Assembly (NCBI GenBank): GCA_037447655.1
Contig: JBBHKE010002758.1
Coordinates: 1 to 64,000 of the forward strand
Source of the DNA: Zygnema cylindricum
Lineage: Eukaryota; Streptophyta; Zygnematophyceae; Zygnematales; Zygnemataceae
Reading direction: 5' to 3'
DNA: 64,000 nt
The notes below the pieces were generated by a model. It ran no database searches. It saw only the letters and a list, made by a program, of their open reading frames with translations, and was not told the origin of the DNA. The position numbers were made by a program, and so were the translations under genes. Below, one piece after another: positions 52,271-63,221 of this stretch (position 1 is the first letter of the stretch; each line of letters begins with the position of its first letter).

Positions 52271-54722
52271 GTAAAAATACATTTTTTCTATAGCTCTTTT
52301 GTTTCATACCGTTATTTTCGTGTTTCACTTCAATAAGTGCGAGATAGTAACATTAGTATGAGAGGGAGAGAGAAAGGGGTTCCTTCCCATTTATTGTTTT
52401 TGCAAAATGACCTCCATTGTTAGAGACCCATGCACAAAAGAAAATTCGTATAAGATGAAAATGGACAATTGAATAGTACGTACAAGTCGCAAACATACAA
52501 TTAGTTATTTTTTTGTGTACTCTGCGTTTTGCATAAATGTTTCAAAATTCACGCCTCGTGCAAAAAGATAAATCCTATTCGTAGTTCGATCGCTACTTTA
52601 AATAAAATTGCCTTTTGAGTGGCTTTCAAATAAAGTTTGACAATGAGGTGGAATGGCGTCGTATTGGGTTGAAAAGAGCAAGACGACAAGTTGTAATACA
52701 TTTTATTATTTAAAATGACAAAAAAATTACTAATGGTTTTTACAATTTTTTGTACAAGAAGGGATTTTATTGTTGCGGACTCTCTTTTTGACAAAAAGAT
52801 AAGAAAAAACCTTACTAAAAGATATGGGAATCTACCCTTTATTATTATAATTCATACATATAACAAACCAATCTGCAATTCACTGTCCGATATTCACATT
52901 ACACACACATCGTTTTCGAGCATCGACAAATTTTTGTGCTGTGAGACATACCCTTTAAGATAACAATATACGTGAGCAAACGTTGAAAACAAGAAAGCAC
53001 TCTAAGCTTTGTTATATGTCATCACACATAGCATCACATTATATCCTAAAATTGATGGTATTATAGGGCTCGGGACATAATTGGTTGGCCGGTGCAAAAT
53101 CACGCTGACACTCTGTGGGACTTCGTAAAAGTATACACCCATGTAAGTTTAATTCAACCATCAATTTTTCCTATGTATTAAAGATTGTTTGTACTACTGC
53201 GTGCATTGCTTTTAGTGAAAAGAAACACTCATTGTTATAAACTTTATTGTGGGTTCAGTGGCTATAAACTAACAAAACATTAACAGTAATTTACACATAT
53301 AGACATCCCCATCCAATAGCCATTGTAGCGAGTGTTCACATAATCGATGTTTAAACTTGAGAAACATGTTCGCACATAAGGGCTTTAAAATAATAAAACA
53401 TTAACGATGATTTACACATATACACATCCCCATACAGTAGTTGTTGTAGCGAGCGTTCACATAGTCGATGTTTGAACTTGTGAGAACATCTTCGCAAAAT
53501 TTTCCCCTATGTTTCATTATTACAAATAAAATCTGATGGTGTTGTCCGTGATAACGCCATTGGATTTTGGATGTCGACGTCCTTATCTGATACTGTTATG
53601 AGCCTTTTATAACCAACTAACGAGCAATTTTAGTGCATATTAACACATTCCACACGTCACGCTATTTAAATACCATGAACTAAAGCCTTTGATATTAATG
53701 AAACCGTATCTATAGTGTACCTTAGGTAAAAATAAGTAATAATAATTATATTTTATGTTCAATGGTCGTTAGTCGTCACTTAACGCGGAAAAAATCGTGG
53801 ATGCTACGTAATTTTGTGACTACGTAATACTCTTTCACGTCAAATTTATCACACGTTGTAGACATCTGTGTTTTTGTTTATTTTGAGACGTATATTTTAT
53901 TGTAGCTTGCACGCTATTGTTGTGGCCCTTGCCAAGTTCTTAGCCTTTTCGCCTCAAATTGTGGTGGATGCTATTTTAAACAGCTGAACCCTTTAGGTGG
54001 GAACGTTGTAGTTATCTCAAACGAAAATCATGTTACCAAACTATTTCAATTGGTGAGATAGTTATTGTTATATTGTTCGAATTGCTCAAAAGCCCACCTT
54101 TTTGTTGTTATAACATATATGTATTCCAAAATTTGTTTTAGCTAGAAGCAACATGTTATTGTTATTAACATTCCATTAAATTATCATTTCCCACCTTAAT
54201 TGTTTGTGGTTTTCAACTGGATGTGTTGAACCAAATAATTCGAACAATGTTCCTACTACTAATTTTATTGAAACACGCTTGTTATTGAGCGAGAAGTTAC
54301 ACATTCGAGCGACATTTTTTTTAAAAGACATAATACACAAAAGACGCAATTGGTATATTTACATATATTGTATAGGAGAAATTACTTTAGAATTTTGTAT
54401 ATAATTGTGTTTGTCAGATATTTGAAGTTAAGAGATAAAAAATTCCACATTTGAGATTTGCTGCAATATGCACTTATTATTATTTGTTCGACATCAAATT
54501 CGAGTGCACAAAAGTACATTGGCAAATGCAATCATAGATATCACCTATTTTCAACGTGTAAATCGGTTCACATCGACTTTATTTTTGTGGAGTAGGGGGC
54601 GTATACAGATATGGGTTGGGTTGTGCTTTCTACTCTTGATTTTTAGGAAATATAATAGCTGTATGCCTAGTTTTTTGTCTTTTTAATCCTCAAGTTTGAA
54701 GTTTTATTATAAAACCATTTTC
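52271..54722. other. unassigned A+T-rich DNA
   Basis: No coding frame with a recognisable domain. Short frames such as 54204-54404 look like chance. It contains the tandem repeat at 53274-53500. It could be the remains of a DNA element or host intergenic DNA. Confidence 0.4.
53274..53500. repeat. two-copy tandem repeat, unit about 121 bp
   Basis: AAAACATTAAC, then TTTACACATATA, ACATCCCCAT, TTGTAGCGAG and GTTCACATA-TCGATGTTT occur in order in both copies (53274 and 53395). Copies differ at about one base in eight. Confidence 0.75.
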
Positions 54723-55734
54723 TCCAACTTTGAGACCTCCATTGGTCCTCAGAGTAGGCAGCTCACAAAAAGCCCCTAGGATAACCCTGACCCCTTTGTG
54801 ATTCAGCAAGAATAACTGTCACCTTGGCAAACAAAAAATCTGACCACTTTCACCCCTTTGAAGACAAGACTCCCCTGAGTCGACAACAAAAAGAAATTCT
54901 GAATTTGCTCCCCTGAGCAGTAAGTTATGAAGGGTCAAAGATGACCTATTTGTACAAAAGCATTCTGGGATAGAGGCTGCCTACCTCAGATTTAACTAAG
55001 TCTAAAACCCCTCGCTAGTCCCTTTACTACTAGCGTACGGCACCAATCAAAACATTGTGTCGTAGAGAAAGGTACCGGTGTTGGAGTACTTTCTGTACGG
55101 CCATTGTGCTAAAAGAGGTGACGTGTGCCACATCCGCACTCGCTCTAAAATTCTTGGAGATGCCGCTAGCAAATGAGATGTCGCCACGTGTCCCTTGATG
55201 TGGTGGTGATCGAAAACCGCCAAAAATTCCACTCCGTGATATCGGCTCTTATCGTGGCCGTCCGATAAAAGCCGACTTTTAATTCTAGCTGTTGAAACAA
55301 ATGTGCGATATATTTGTTTCGTGCGGTACTATTATCCGTACTATACATAACCTATTCTATGTTCTACAAATCTGTTCACTCGTTAAATGTAATTCCTAAC
55401 TTGTTTACCTTTAAGTAGTTATCGTACCCTATATATCTCAACAATGGTCTTAGACTATAAGATAAAGCTAAAGGCTACTTTGACGCACGGTAGGTACCAC
55501 GATCTATTCGTGGGTCCGTCAATCCTTTTGGTAAATCTACCAAGGATCTGCTGTCTGTCTCTCTAGAAAGCTTTAGGCAACCATGGCTCTAGCTCCCTCT
55601 CTAGCCTTCAGAGTCTACGACAAGTGTGGGGGTTTGAGAGAGGAGTTAGAGGCAGACTGCCTCTGCTATTTTCCTGCCTTTATTTTACAAGTTTCAAACC
55701 TATAAAATATTAAAAGAAAACATCAGTTTCTACA
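54723..55734 (-). repeat. Copia-A LTR, minus strand
   Basis: From TCCAACTTTGAGACCTCC to CATCAGTTTCTACA. Flanking bases TTTTC (54718-54722) and TTTCC (55735-55739) could be a mutated target duplication of a solo LTR. Alternatively the purine tract complement TTTCCCCCCCCTAAG at 55735 onward is a polypurine tract and a short internal remnant follows (55745-55785 resembles 34600-34640), making it the 3' LTR of a truncated element. The tRNA-like module is at 55444-55520. Confidence 0.85.
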
Positions 55735-56282
55735 TTTCCCCCCCCTAAGCCCTTATTATAAAACCTTTTCTTCCTATTTTCCATTGTTGTATAGATTGTT
55801 AACCTATTACTACTTTATTGTGGTTAAGCGGTGAAACCTTTAAGGTATTTTATTTGTTACTGTATGTTTTATACCCGAAGATATCGGCCGATCCTAATTC
55901 ATCCATTTGACAACGATAATAGAGAGATATAGAGGCCGCAAAAGTCAAAAAATTTGATACTCGAAACGGACAATTTTTTTTTCAAAATCTGAGTACCTGA
56001 CACCTGACAGGGTTATGTCACTCTCCTAAATTGTTACCCGTTACTTGATACGCGATTACGAAAATAAAAGTTAACCCAAACTCGATTTTTCGCGAATACC
56101 CGTACCCGCCTGCACCCGAATAAGTACAAAATAACAACGCTCATTGTTATTGGCGTTAAGCATAATGAAAAATTATAATTAATAATGATATTTAATGTAA
56201 GCAAACGCGGCAGGTTGTAGTCCACGTCTTTAAATAACGTTGTTAACTCTATTTTGTAATTTTTGGCTATAAATAATAGCGA
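55735..56282. other. spacer with hAT-end fragment
   Basis: It is mostly unassigned. At 56131-56158 there is CTCATTGTTATTGGCGTTAAG, similar to the right terminus of the hAT element (CTCATTGTTATCAGTGTTAA at 59568-59587) and in the same orientation. Confidence 0.4.
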
Positions 56283-56800
56283 CTTATTAACACTAATTAC
56301 GATGAGCGGTGTAGTGGTACATCTCTTTTAACAAAAAATAGTTTGTGTACCTTTTTTTGTTGCTATTTTGTATTTTTGCAATCTCTCTTGACGTATTATT
56401 TTTTTCCTCGACAGTCACCTCATTTAAGAGATTTTTTCCTAATTTTGCGTGTTACTTTTAGATTAATGTTTAAAACTCTTATATTTATGTTTATTCTATC
56501 GCAAATCTAAATTTTTCGCTACATTTTTTGGATGGTTTTTTTTTTTTCGACTACGATACCATGTTACGAATTATGTAAAAAAGGTAAAGTTTTTATTTTG
56601 TATGCTTAAAAAAAAATCTTAGCTTTTCACATGGAAAATCAATTGTGCAAAAAACACATTATGATAAGCAAAAAAAACAAAATTTGTTATGTGATATCAA
56701 CTATATAAATAAGCAAATCACAACATATTTTTAACTATATTATACAAATTTCAACCTCAAACTGAAAAATTACACAAAATCTATAAATCTAAATTTCGTA
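56283..56800. repeat. left inverted repeat of hAT relic
   Basis: It starts CTTATTAACACTAATTACGATGAG against CTTAATTAACACTGATAACAATGAG as the reverse complement of the right end. Similarity persists with indels, mostly in A/T runs, to about 56800. Confidence 0.75.
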
Positions 56801-57021
56801 TTTATACTACAATGTTAAAAATAAGCATTCCCGTTTAAAAAAAAAAAGATAAATACTACAAAAATTGTGAAATACAATAAAAAATTCAAAGAAAAAAAAC
56901 ATTATAACTAATACTAAAAAAATAACAATAATTAAAAACAAAAATAGATTACAAAACAAAACAAAAAACTATGCGTTTAAAAGATCTTAGTTGGATCTAA
57001 CACACAAAAGATCACTTATAA

Positions 57022-57994
57022 TTGAAGCCGCTAGTAAGCTTCTCTTTTTTTGTGATCGTGTTCGAAGCATCCGAAAAATTGCATTCGAACATAGAGGTAG
57101 AAGCCGAAATAGCTAGAACGGATCTAGCGACAAAAGATAGAAGAGGAAATTCTTCATCTTTCGCACGTACGCTTGATTTCTTTTCCGCCATTCAAGTATG
57201 TTAAAGTTCAGTATTTCGTCGTTGGTTAATTTTAAAACAAAGTAACATTTCAATTCATCATTAACGAGCGTTTTTTTGTCGGTGGTAATAAGAACCTCGT
57301 TTTCTTCATCGCTCTCACCAAAAAAAATTGAAGAAACCGTCCATACTTTGCGATGTTTTTCATTTTTTTTTTATACGTTGAGGACTTTTGAAATCATCGT
57401 CATCACCGAGGTCGTTTGCTAGTTCTCGAAGTTTGACCCGCTTTCAGTTTTGGTTTTTGATCCCTAAATTATTTCAAGCCTATGTTTTTGTCGGAGATCT
57501 AAAAGAGCCGCGACAATATGATACTCGTGAAGGCCCCACTTCGATATATAAATTTCATAAAAAGTTCTTTCAATTTTTGCAAGTTTGCAGAATCCGCAAG
57601 GCATTATTTTTCACAATGATTGTAAGATGTTTTTCTTATCTTACAGTGGTCACGGAGAGACAATTGTTGAAACACAACCAAATGTAAAGTAGATTTTTTT
57701 CATTTTTTCAACTTTAGGTATCACTTTTCAGTATCACGTGACAGATCCTAATTATTGGCTTACTCCTACGTTGTACATTATTACAAAGTGCTAATTGTGC
57801 ATTTTATACATTTTTGCAAAGTGCTAATCATGCATTTTATACCGTGTTTCCAAAACTATATCAAATTATTATGTCAATTTCACGCGACATGTAGTAATTA
57901 TTGGTTAATAAATCAGTAGGAATCAAGGTAGAAACCTTCTTTATTGATCATGGTTAAAATTTGTATGATATTTTCTTATTGTTTATTTTCCCCA
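57022..57994 (+). other. possible 5' region of hAT transposase gene
   Basis: Open stretches at 57022-57204 and 57388-57687 have no clear domain; a BED zinc finger expected at the N-terminus of hAT transposases is not recognised. A pyrimidine-rich tract ending TTTCCCCAG at 57995 just before the recognisable coding region looks like a splice acceptor. Its donor cannot be placed securely. Confidence 0.35.
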
Positions 57995-57995
57995 G

Positions 57996-58981
57996 GTTTT
58001 TAAGCATTTTGTCAAGCATTGTTGGATGTTGGTGTTTCGTCAAACCAAAGTGTTGACATCGACCAACTACTCGCGTCTGTCAATAGCGTAAAAAACTACA
58101 TTATATCTTCTGCCAAATATATTCATAGTTTGATTATCCCAAAACTTAGAGAAAATATTGAAAACAATATTTTCGTCACATTTACGACTGATCTCTAGAC
58201 CGAGACAATAAAAATAACCTCATTCATGTCAGTAACCGCTCATTTTATTGACAAAGAATTTAAACTTTATGCACTGACGCTTTAAGTCAATCATTTTCCC
58301 GAGGAAATACATACCGCAGAAAATGTTTTGATGACTTTTAAAAATTGTTTAACCAAATTTGAAATGTCCAATTTTGATGTTTTGGAAAATCGCTGCGTTG
58401 TTGTAACTGAAAATGGCTCTAACATGTGTTCGGTTTAAGGTCTACCGAGTATGTTTACTTGGATACTTTGCGCGGACCATAAAATTGCTACAATTGTGAC
58501 AATGACTTTGAATAAGAGCGGAACTTCCAAAAAAAAAAAAAATAACTTGTGGAAGTTCGTGAATTATTTGATCTAATTGACGCTTGTAAATCATTGGTCA
58601 AGTTTTTCTAACAAAGTAATACACAAAATCTTTTGAAAAACATCTTAAAACAAAAAAACGCAACGAGCTGGAATTATCTGCTCCGAATGCTTAAGAGTAT
58701 TTACGATGCGTTCAACGAGATAAAACCAATCGCTCAAGCAAAAAATAAATTGATACTTTTTGCTTGTATTGATAAAACTCACCTTACCGAACTTATATGA
58801 CTTTTGGATAGGTTTAAAAAGCGACCCTAAAGTTGGGAAAATAAAAAAAATACATTTGGTTGTGTTTAAACTATCGTCTCTCTATAACCACTATAAGATA
58901 AGAAAAACATCTTACAATGACGGTGAAAAAGAATGTCCTGTTGATTCCCCAATCTTGCAAAAATTGAAAGAAATTTTATAA
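57996..58981 (+). pseudogene. hAT-superfamily transposase fragment
   Basis: Read across several stops and frame changes, the region gives FTTDL-stop-TE, with the DLWT aspartate at 58190 and the tryptophan replaced by TAG. ITSFMSVTAHFIDKEFKLYALTL and HTAENV follow, then CVVVTENGSNM (usual TDNASNM) and ILCADHKIATIV (usual CFAHxLNLIV). SWNYLLRMLKSIYDAFNEI corresponds to the TRWNSTYxML motif. The C-terminal dimerisation domain is missing or unrecognisable. It is inactive. Confidence 0.78.
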
Positions 58982-59074
58982 AATTTGCACCACCAAAGTA
59001 GTTTTGTCTAGTTTTCTTTTGTTCTCTAATTATTGTTATTTTTAAAAACGTAGTATTTATACCAAAATTAAATT

Positions 59075-59591
59075 TATAAATTTTGTGTAATTTTGAAGTT
59101 TGAGGTTGAGAGTGTATAATACAGTCAAAAATAAGACGAGGATTTCTTTGATGTGATTTGTTTATTTCTATATTTGATATAATTGAAGAATTTTTGTTTT
59201 TTTTTGCTTATCACAATGTGTTTTTTGCTAATTGATTTTCCATGTGAAGAACTCATATATATATTTTTAAGCATACATAGTAAAAAATTTAACTTTTTTG
59301 CATAATTCACAACATAGTATTGTAGTCCAAAGAAAAACCACCCAAAAAATGTAGCGAAAACTTTATATTTGCGAGAGAAAAAACATAAATATAAGAGTTT
59401 AAACATTAATCTAAGAGTTACACGCAAAATTAGGAAAAAATCTCTTGAAGGAGGTGACTGTTGAGGAACAAAAATATTTGTCAAGAAAGGTTGCAAAATG
59501 ACAAAATAGAAAAAAAAAGAGGTACACGAACTGTTTTTTTGCAAAAGGAGATGTACCACTACACCACTCATTGTTATCAGTGTTAATTAAG
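59075..59591. repeat. right inverted repeat of hAT relic
   Basis: Reverse complement of 56283-56800 with many small differences. The outermost preserved bases are AGTGTTAATTAAG; the Copia-A LTR begins at the next base, so the true terminus may be lost. Confidence 0.75.
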
Positions 59592-60647
59592 TGTAGAAAT
59601 TAATGGTTCTTTTAGTATTTTCTAGGTTTGAACTTGTAATAATAAAATGCAAAAAAAAGCAGAGGCAGTCTGCCTCTAACTCCTCTGTTCAACTCCCACA
59701 CTTGTCGCAGACACTGAAGGTTAAAGAGGGAGCTAAAGCCATGGCTGCCTATGCTGTCCAGAGAGAGATAAGCAGAAGTTTTGGTAGGTTTACCAAAAAG
59801 GTACTTGACAGACCCAGGATTTGATCCTCGTACCTGTTGTCCGCCACAGTCGTCAGTAGCGGTTAGCTTTGTTTTATAAGTCTAGGACCAGTGCTGAAGT
59901 ATATAGGGTTCGATAATTATTTAAATATGTACACGTAGATGAATCCATTTAACGGGGGCAATAGATTCTTAAGACATAGATAAGGTTAGTATAGTAAAGT
60001 TTATAGTACTTCGCGAAACGAATACCGCACATTTTTTTAGACGGCGAAACAAATACCGCGCATTTATTTTTGATTCCTAGAGTTGAAAGTCGATTTTAAT
60101 CAAACGGCCACGATAGGTGCCACGATCGCGAAATATGCGTTTTGGCGGTTTTTCAGGCACCGCCATATCAAATGACAAGTGGCACAACCTCATTAGTTTA
60201 CGGCATCTCTAGAGAATATGGGAACAAATCCGGATAAGGCATGCGTCGACATTTTGGCCATGTCGTACCATTTTTGTACAAAAAGTACTCCGGCACCTGT
60301 ACCTTCTCTACGACACAATATTGTGATTGGTGCCGTAATGTTGTAGTAGAGGGTTTAGAGAGGGATTTATACTTAGAAAAATTGGTAGGTAGCCGCCTCT
60401 CTCCCAGATTGTTTGGGTACAAAAGGTCAACTTTCACCCTTGATGACTTACTACTCAAGGGAGCAAATTCAGAGATTCTTTTTACTATCAATTCAAAAAG
60501 GTCATGTCTTCACAAAGTTTTAGGTAGTCAGTGTTTTTTTCTGCAGGGTGGCACTTATTCTGGTTGAAACTCAAAGGGGTCAGGGTTATCATAGGGACTT
60601 CGTGTGAGTTGTCAATTCTGAGGACCTATAAAGGTCTCACAATTGCA
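59592..60647 (+). repeat. 5' LTR of Copia-A copy 4
   Basis: 1056 bp, TGTAGAAATTAATGG to TCACAATTGCA. The antisense tRNA-like module is at about 59800-59890, and CAAAAGGTCAACTTTCACC lies near 60420. The gag-start ATG found in sibling LTRs reads ATA here (60628-60630). Confidence 0.94.
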
Positions 60648-60662
60648 GGTTATGGGCCCACC
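60648..60662 (+). other. primer binding site, initiator tRNA-Met anticodon arm, exact
   Basis: GGTTATGGGCCCACC, 15 of 15 against the complement of the plant initiator tRNA-Met anticodon arm. It directly follows the LTR. Its internal ATG (60652-60654) is in frame with gag. Confidence 0.9.
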
Positions 60663-61110
60663 TTCTAGGGTGCCCATCATTTATGGAATTAACTTCATAT
60701 ATTGGGAGAGTATGATGATTGGAGCTCTATGTGAAAATAGGTTTTGGGGAATAATGAGTGGACGGGTGAGGCGTCCATTCGGTCTTGGCATCCCTCCATG
60801 GTTGTAAGGAAGCACATTCACCAGAGATGCATATCCATCTCCAACGGAGGAGACAAAAGAAGGGGAGGTGGTGGACAAAGGAAAAGAGAAAAAGACGATC
60901 ACACGTATAGAAACCTGTTCAGCATTTATGTCACTTATTCCGAGGAACGAGGAGAATAATATTGATACCTATGATTATAATAATATGGCGGTAAATCATT
61001 TTATCCTCCGCCATCTTACTCAAGGGCTTGCATCTCTTCATTTGCGCGTAGAGAGGGCATCCGATCTTTGGGTTGCTCTCATAGAGATGTACCGAAATGG
61101 TACGATTCAA
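60652..61110 (+). pseudogene. gag: Copia-A copy 4 gag N-terminal half
   Basis: It reads from the primer-site ATG through FIYWESMMIGALCENRFWGIM, with a TAA at 60807-60809, then the UBN2-like FILRHLTQGLASLHLRVERASDLW in the frame 60868-61119, ending in a TAG at 61117-61119 (QQQ*LANQ). An in-frame TGA at 60619-60621 with no ATG between means the primer-site ATG is the first usable start in this copy. Confidence 0.82.
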
Positions 61111-61119
61111 CAACAGTAG

Positions 61120-62227
61120 TTGGCTAATCAGAAAAATAAATGTTATGTATACAAATGGGGGAAGATGTTAGATTTATGTAATGAGCTCGCAACACTTTTC
61201 ATGGAGCTAGAGAGTGCTAGAAAAATAGAAACTGAAAAGGAAAAGGTTAACTGCATGCTCATGAAGTTACTAGATGAGTTTGAGAAATACTTTTGTGATG
61301 GACTTGCCAGATTCAAGATGGATATGGAATTCACTGTTAGGGATGATTGTCGTTCGAGAAAATACGATAGAGATCCAAAGGGGAGGAAAGTGTGGGCAAG
61401 CCTTCGCAGCCGGGACCGATTGGAGGAACAAGGATTCCAGAAAAAACCGATCGGAAATTATAGAGGGGGTGGTCAGAAAAATCAAACCGATGAGTTGAGA
61501 CCAAGGGCTCCCAAGGTTTTGTGTCATTTTAGTACAAAACCAGTGCACTATATGGCAGAGTGCACCAAGCTTACCAAACTTTGGTTAAAGGTGGGGCAAA
61601 TCGGTGGACCTCCAAGAGGAAAGAAAAAGGCTCTTGTGACACTAGAACATGAGGAGGAATCTGAGGACGAGCACGATGAGCTCTTGTTGGATGAGGAGTT
61701 GGAAGTGAAGACCGAAGTCGAAATTCCTCGAAAGCACAAATGTGCTTTCAAAAGACCAAAAGGTGAAGGAAGTTGGATTTTGGATTCGGGTGCCTCCATG
61801 CACATGTGTAAGGACAAACACTTGTTCACTAAGATGAGAAAGATTCCCACTGTAGAGATAGAGTATAGGGATAGGAGGGTAGTCACTATTACTTTGGTAG
61901 GATTGGTAGATTTGAAAGTCTTAGTGGGGGGGAAGATATCTATAATGACATTCTTTGATGTGTTGTTTATTCTAGAGCTAAACAAAAACGTGATCTCAAC
62001 GTCTGTGTTAGATGATAAGGGTTTTGAGACTAGCACTAGGAAGGGAACCTTTACTGCTAGCTTTGAGAAAGAAGTTAATTTCACAGCTGAAAAAGGAAGC
62101 CAATGGATGTTTAGGCTGATTTTAAGGAATGAAAAGAAGAAACTTCACTATTCTAGTGTTCATGATATAATGTTGTGGCATAAGAGGCTTGGATATGTGC
62201 ATTTAGATAAGTTCAAAGTGATGAAAA
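61120..62227 (+). CDS. gag-pol: Copia-A copy 4 gag C-terminus, protease, pre-integrase
   Basis: Open for about 370 codons of copia sequence (the frame runs to 62271 in LTR-derived sequence). Gag tail, knuckle CHFSTKPVHYMAEC (second cysteine changed to serine), linker ESEDEHDELLLDEELE, retropepsin DSGASMHMC at about residue 223-231, and pre-integrase LWHKRLGYVHLDK, where the second histidine of RLGH is tyrosine. It is truncated before the CxxC of the finger. Confidence 0.88.
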
Positions 62228-63221
62228 TGGTATTTTATATTCTATTTTGTTTGTTGATGGTCTTGCTGTAGTCCTCATACTTATCGTAGTCACTGAGGAC
62301 TAGCAGTCCTGATACTTTTCGTAGTCAATGAGGACTTGCATGCAGCCATGACTACCCCATGAAGACAATGAAATAGACAGAGAGGAACAAAAGACCCAGC
62401 TCTTGCAAAAGATGGAAGGACAGGACCAGGATTTGATCCTGTGACCTCCTAGATAAGACGCGTACTGCATAGCCGTTCGTCTTATCTGTTAGGTCTTGAT
62501 ATTGTTAAAGTATATTGGGTGTGATTAATATATTACGAAATGGCATATTTCATTTAATAATTTGCGAGACAAATTGAACATGGAAAATGTATCGGTATGC
62601 ATGAAATCCGGATCGCATGGAATGTACAAAATGACATTTAATTTCGATGGGCGAAATCAAATGTGCCTATATGATCGAACAGCTCACAAAGGAGTCAGTG
62701 TATCGGAGTGGACTTTTGGCGGTTTGCGGAGCAGATGTCGGCGGCTGACACATGGCGAGTAATTATAGGGCAGCGGATATTACGGGGGGAGCAACTACGG
62801 CTCAAGAACTGACACACGTCAGCGGAGCGGCCATGCTGTACTATAGCCGTACAATAAGTACACCGATACCTGTACCTTTTTATAACTTACAGTCTATTGA
62901 TTGGCCAGGTACACTAGTAGTAGCTTGAGAGAAGGAGTTTAAGACTTAAAAAAATTTAGGTTTCTGCCCCTCTCGTAGAGTGCAACTATATTTATAGGCC
63001 ATCTTTCGCTAGCCACAACTTAATGCTCATGTGAGCAATTTTAGTGATTCTTTTTGCGGCACACTAACGCGAGTCTAAGCTACACAAGGGTGTTGCTGGT
63101 CAATGTTTTTTGCGTTCCAAGGTGACACTTATTCATTGCTAAATTCAAAAGTGTACATATTATCTTAGAGGCTTCATATAAGTTCGACATTCTGTGGACC
63201 AATGGAGGTCACACAATTACA
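62228..63221 (+). repeat. 5' LTR of Copia-A copy 5
   Basis: It ends GGTCACACAATTACA at 63221. The start is placed at TGGTATTTTATATTC by homology to the copy 1 LTR and is uncertain by a few bases. The segment CGTAGTCACTGAGGACT is duplicated at 62274-62334. The antisense tRNA-like module is at 62418-62505 (AGGATTTGATCCTG). TATATTTATA lies at 62988-62997. ATG GAG GTC at 63202 is the proposed gag start. Confidence 0.85.

Larger units (their letters stand above)
56283..59591 (+). mobile_element. hAT-type DNA transposon relic with long inverted ends
   Basis: Inverted repeats of about 0.5 kb bound it: left 56283-56800, right 59075-59591. Both contain GGTGTAGTGGTACATCTC, AATTTTGCGTGTTAC, TAATGTTTAAACTCTTATAT-like and CCATGTGAA-type words in opposite orientation. 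The interior encodes a degraded hAT transposase. The right end is cut by the Copia-A copy 4 LTR. An 8-bp hAT target duplication could not be confirmed. Confidence 0.75.
59592..62227 (+). mobile_element. Copia-A copy 4, 3'-truncated by copy 5
   Basis: 5' LTR 59592-60647, exact primer site, gag, protease and the pre-integrase region. The internal sequence stops at about 62227, where the LTR of copy 5 begins, so RT and RNase H are lost or lie beyond the window. Confidence 0.92.

Noticed and set aside
54204-54404. Small protein-coding gene
   Set aside because: Low-complexity, A+T-rich frame without a family match or convincing context.
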